DNA of 17,493 nt from positions 1 through 17,493 of the forward strand of contig JAYRWD010000009.1 in NCBI GenBank assembly GCA_041918255.1, given 5' to 3'. Every line of letters begins with the position of its first letter. Position 1 is the first letter of the stretch. This document shows positions 15,606 to 17,493 of this stretch, piece after piece. The stretch is from JAYRWD01 sp041918255. GTDB taxonomy: Bacteria; Patescibacteriota; Dojkabacteria; B142; WJKM01. The translations under genes and the position numbers were made by a program. Under the pieces are notes generated by a model, which had not been told where the DNA came from, ran no database searches, and was given only the letters and a program-made list of their open reading frames with translations.

Positions 15606-15879
15606 GTCTTTCTGGCAAGCGAACGTAGTGAGCGCGTCCAGAATCAGATTACATGGTGAAGAAGACAGACTCTGGATCTATCTGTCGATAGACAGGCAAG
15701 CAAGAAAGATGTTCTTTTTATTGTCTTTCTGGCAAGCGAACGGAGTGAGCGCGTCCAGAATCAGATTACATGGTGAAGAAGACAAACTCTGGATCTATCT
15801 GTCGATAGACAGGCAAGCAAGAAAGCTGTTCTTTTTATTGTCTTTCTGGCAAGCGAACGGAGTGAGCGCGTCCAGAATC
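15606..15879. repeat. 117-bp tandem repeat, 2.3 copies
   Basis: Unit 1 is 15606-15722, unit 2 is 15723-15839, and a third partial copy (40 bases, ending CCAGAATC) is 15840-15879. Full units differ at about three positions (for example GAACGTAG against GAACGGAG), so the duplication is recent. Each unit has a TTCTGG...CCAGAA palindrome and, later, overlapping CTATC/GATAG and CTGTC/GACAG arms that cannot form together. The period is a multiple of three, so a reading frame stays open across it; I do not consider it a gene. The wider gap 15220-16095 otherwise shows nothing I can name. Confidence 0.9.
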
Positions 15880-16095
15880 TCCCTTCCTAAAATCTTTATG
15901 GTCTATCCATAAAATCGGTACTCAACTAAATTCAAACACTCTCTCCAAAATGTCTAAATAACCGGGACTGTCAAGATTCTGTTTTTATAAAAGATAAAAT
16001 AATTTGTTTATGTTTTTCATTTAAAATTTCCGCATTACTTAAAAAATTACCTCGCATGCATCTCTTCTTGGAAGGAAAGTTGAACTATTTTACGT

Positions 16096-16123
16096 TTGAA
16101 ATTATTTTCTGGGATGCTATGAT
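16096..16123 (+). promoter_or_regulatory. promoter of the HTH-CYTH gene
   Basis: TTGAAA (16096-16101), a 16-base spacer and TATGAT (16118-16123) give five of six matches in each hexamer. A start near 16130 leaves a leader of about 34 bases to ATG 16164. It supports that start rather than an in-frame ATG at 16056, which would put the promoter inside the gene. Confidence 0.55.
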
Positions 16124-16163
16124 TCAACATATTCTAATTAACTTATCTACGGTCGTGAAAAAC

Positions 16164-16925
16164 ATGAAGACTGAGCTTACAATCAAGGAGGTTGCATCAG
16201 AATTAGGAATTCATTGGCAAACCGTTAAAAACTATATTGAACGGAATGAATTAAAGGCGCACAAAGTTGGAAAATACCTACGAATTCTCCGCAAAGACCT
16301 TGATTTCTTTATTTCTGCTTCCCGGCAAACTGACAAGACGATCGAGGTTGAATTGAGATACAAGGTCCATAACATCAATGTAATTCGGAAAAAATTGATT
16401 GACCTCGGGGCGCGACTTACTGATCAAAGCCATATTATTGATCACTGGTTCATTCCTATTGATATTATGACTTACAAACAACAAGTGGTGTGGTTCGACG
16501 TAAAACGAAATACCGGCATGCGGATCAGAGAATATCGCAATGATTCTAATTCTAAATTATCATCTGTTACACTTGATACCAAACGACTTACGCTAGCGCT
16601 TAATCACAACACCTTTATTGAAACAAGCATGAAGGTAGAGAGTTATGAAAAGGCTAAAAAATTCATCGAAATGATTGATAGGAAAGAATTTTTGACTATA
16701 GATAAAATCCGCCTTCTCTATAAATATGACCAGTTTACTTTTAGTATCGATACTATTAAAGACTACGGCAGTGGTGTGGAGATTGAATACATTGGTAAGC
16801 CAGACTCTAGAAGTAAAATCCTGAGTGAAATTGAGTCTCTGGCAAAAAAACTTGGTTTGAAAAATTCAGACAAATTTGACAAAAGTTTAACTGTGGATGC
16901 GATGGAAAAACTTGCTAGGTATTGA
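16164..16925 (+). CDS. MerR/excisionase-type helix-turn-helix fused to a CYTH (triphosphate tunnel) domain
   Basis: A 253-residue fusion. Residues 1-50 form an excisionase/MerR-like winged helix-turn-helix (LTIKEVASELGIHWQTVKNY, then KVGKYLRILRKDLDFFI). From about residue 58 a CYTH domain follows, the fold of class IV adenylate cyclase and thiamine-triphosphatase. Its landmarks are present: E61-x-E63 of the N-terminal ExExK signature (with Arg65 in place of Lys), GMRIREY (118-124), TLDTKR (136-141), DKIRLLYKY (180-188), Asp196 and VEIEY (205-209). The tunnel residues therefore look largely intact, which suggests binding or hydrolysis of a triphosphate or polyphosphate. The DNA-binding head suggests a ligand-responsive transcription factor or an enzyme tethered to DNA. 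There is no cotranscribed neighbour and no signal peptide. It has its own promoter candidate and ends with TGA. Function is inferred; I know no characterised protein of this layout. Confidence 0.82.
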   Translation: MKTELTIKEVASELGIHWQTVKNYIERNELKAHKVGKYLRILRKDLDFFISASRQTDKTIEVELRYKVHNINVIRKKLIDLGARLTDQSHIIDHWFIPIDIMTYKQQVVWFDVKRNTGMRIREYRNDSNSKLSSVTLDTKRLTLALNHNTFIETSMKVESYEKAKKFIEMIDRKEFLTIDKIRLLYKYDQFTFSIDTIKDYGSGVEIEYIGKPDSRSKILSEIESLAKKLGLKNSDKFDKSLTVDAMEKLARY

Positions 16926-17268
16926 TTCCTTTCTCCACGAAGAACTACTTATTTGTCTAATTTTGCCATTTTTCCAGTTAAGAAGGAAGGCAACAAATGG
17001 CGTGTTGAAAATTCAAACCAGTAATAGCTGGTTCAATTTGGTCTACCTATTTAATTAAGTAACACCCCCCACGAAGAGAGGGAGAAAACACGCCTCCCTT
17101 TTAAGTCTTAGATATTAACAATCAAATGAACTTAATGTAACTGTGAAGTAGGATATAATATCTTGCATACTGTCTGGAAGGATAGCCAAAATATCAAAAC
17201 CTTTTCTTCTGTCTACAAAGAGTGGTCTTAAAATATGGAGATAATATCATATCTATTATCATCACCGA
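16926..17268. other. non-coding stretch with nested inverted repeats after the HTH-CYTH gene
   Basis: 343 bases without a recognisable gene. It holds an 8-bp long-range inverted repeat, GGCGTGTT (16999-17006) against AACACGCC (17087-17094). Inside are AACCAG-TAATAG-CTGGTT (17016-17033) and a C-run. A terminator-like hairpin (17076-17102) shares bases with the right arm. A lone TATAAT at 17154-17159 may serve the next gene. A GATAATA/TATTATC hairpin (17240-17260) ends 8 bases before the next ATG. It could be an untranslated regulatory RNA region; I match it to no known family. Confidence 0.4.
17076..17102 (+). terminator. possible terminator after the HTH-CYTH gene
   Basis: GAGAGGGAG (17076-17084) pairs with CTCCCTTTT (17094-17102) over 9 bp with two G-U pairs and a 9-base loop. 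The T-run is part of the stem and is short, so it is a weak intrinsic terminator at best. It lies about 150 bases after the stop. Confidence 0.35.
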
Positions 17269-17493
17269 ATGTCTTCAACAAAATTTTCCCCAATGCCATC
17301 AAAATCTCGTAGAAGAAAAATTTTGTATATATTCCTTTTCGTTTTATTAATAATTATATCTGGTATTGGCATCTATGGAATAATTAATGGAGAACTGGCT
17401 GAAAAACTCAGTTTTGCATCCGACCAAAAAGACAGGATTGAAGAAACCAAATCTGTTTACTGTTCCAGCAAAAATTGCGCGAGGGAAGAATCG
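17269..17493 (+). CDS. N-terminus of a membrane-anchored protein (partial, runs off the window)
   Basis: An open frame of 75 codons continues past the window end. A short basic N-terminus (SKSRRRK) precedes a single strongly hydrophobic helix, ILYIFLFVLLIIISGIGIYG (about residues 15-34). A hydrophilic, Lys/Glu-rich stretch with a Cys pair (YCSSKNCARE) follows. This is a type II membrane-anchor or uncleaved-signal layout with the rest outside the membrane. ATG 17269 and an in-frame ATG at 17293 are both possible; GGAG at 17237-17240 is a distant Shine-Dalgarno candidate separated from 17269 by a small hairpin. I cannot assign a family from this fragment. Confidence 0.65.
   Translation, partial: MSSTKFSPMPSKSRRRKILYIFLFVLLIIISGIGIYGIINGELAEKLSFASDQKDRIEETKSVYCSSKNCAREES

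Noticed and set aside
15606..15879. Possible CRISPR array
   Set aside because: The whole 117-bp period is conserved, including what would be spacers, and no cas genes are nearby.
15604..15912. Open frame of 102 codons with 39-residue repeats
   Set aside because: It stays open only because the 117-bp repeat period is divisible by three. It has no ribosome-binding site, begins and ends at the repeat borders and has an unusual composition.
17007..17045. tRNA-like GGTTCAA segment
   Set aside because: No acceptor stem, D-arm or anticodon arm of the right size can be built around it.

Overview
The window looks like a chromosomal segment from an AT-rich bacterium with a reduced genome, most probably a member of the Candidate Phyla Radiation (Patescibacteria). 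This is inference from four traits: low GC, tight gene packing with 4-base overlaps and short gaps, few recognisable Shine-Dalgarno sequences with some TTG and GTG starts, and divergent but complete housekeeping enzymes. TGA ends at least two genes (the HAD hydrolase and the HTH-CYTH protein), so the glycine-recoded UGA of Gracilibacteria and Absconditabacteria does not apply. No 16S rRNA or other taxonomic anchor is present.

Layout. Bases 1-180 hold the C-terminal remnant of a REP-associated (RAYT/IS200-like) transposase with an internal stop. Then come a DinB-fold protein (332-790) and asparaginyl-tRNA synthetase (877-2244) on the plus strand, closed by a strong, nearly symmetric terminator. 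The terminator is shared with a convergent gene for a single-pass membrane protein with Pro/Thr linkers and two related beta-rich domains (2300-3538, minus). uvrA and ruvC follow as a plus-strand repair pair (3895-7462).

From 7472 to 15219 everything is on the minus strand. In transcription order: glmS, a 334-base gap with a palindromic repeat element, glmR (yvcK), nucleotidyltransferase/LbH protein A, a broken second copy of the glmR 3' end, a GNAT acetyltransferase, nucleotidyltransferase/LbH protein B, a HAD phosphatase and an inositol-monophosphatase-family phosphatase. GlmS makes glucosamine-6-phosphate, protein A resembles archaeal-type GlmU-like enzymes that would make UDP-GlcNAc, and GlmR is known in Bacillus subtilis to bind UDP-GlcNAc and stimulate GlmS. 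The block therefore reads as an amino-sugar nucleotide cluster with its own regulator. The glmR fragment between the two nucleotidyltransferases shows that a glmR-nucleotidyltransferase unit was once duplicated in tandem. Protein B then appears to have lost catalytic positions that protein A keeps.

The stretch 15220-16163 is non-coding and carries palindromic elements and a 117-bp tandem repeat in 2.3 near-identical copies. It is followed by a gene fusing a MerR/excisionase-type helix-turn-helix to a CYTH (triphosphate tunnel) domain (16164-16925), a 343-base non-coding stretch with inverted repeats, and the start of a membrane-anchored protein that runs off the window.

The observations I rate highest are the HTH-CYTH fusion, the fossil duplication of glmR with divergence of the two nucleotidyltransferases, and the repeat elements beside a dead RAYT transposase.
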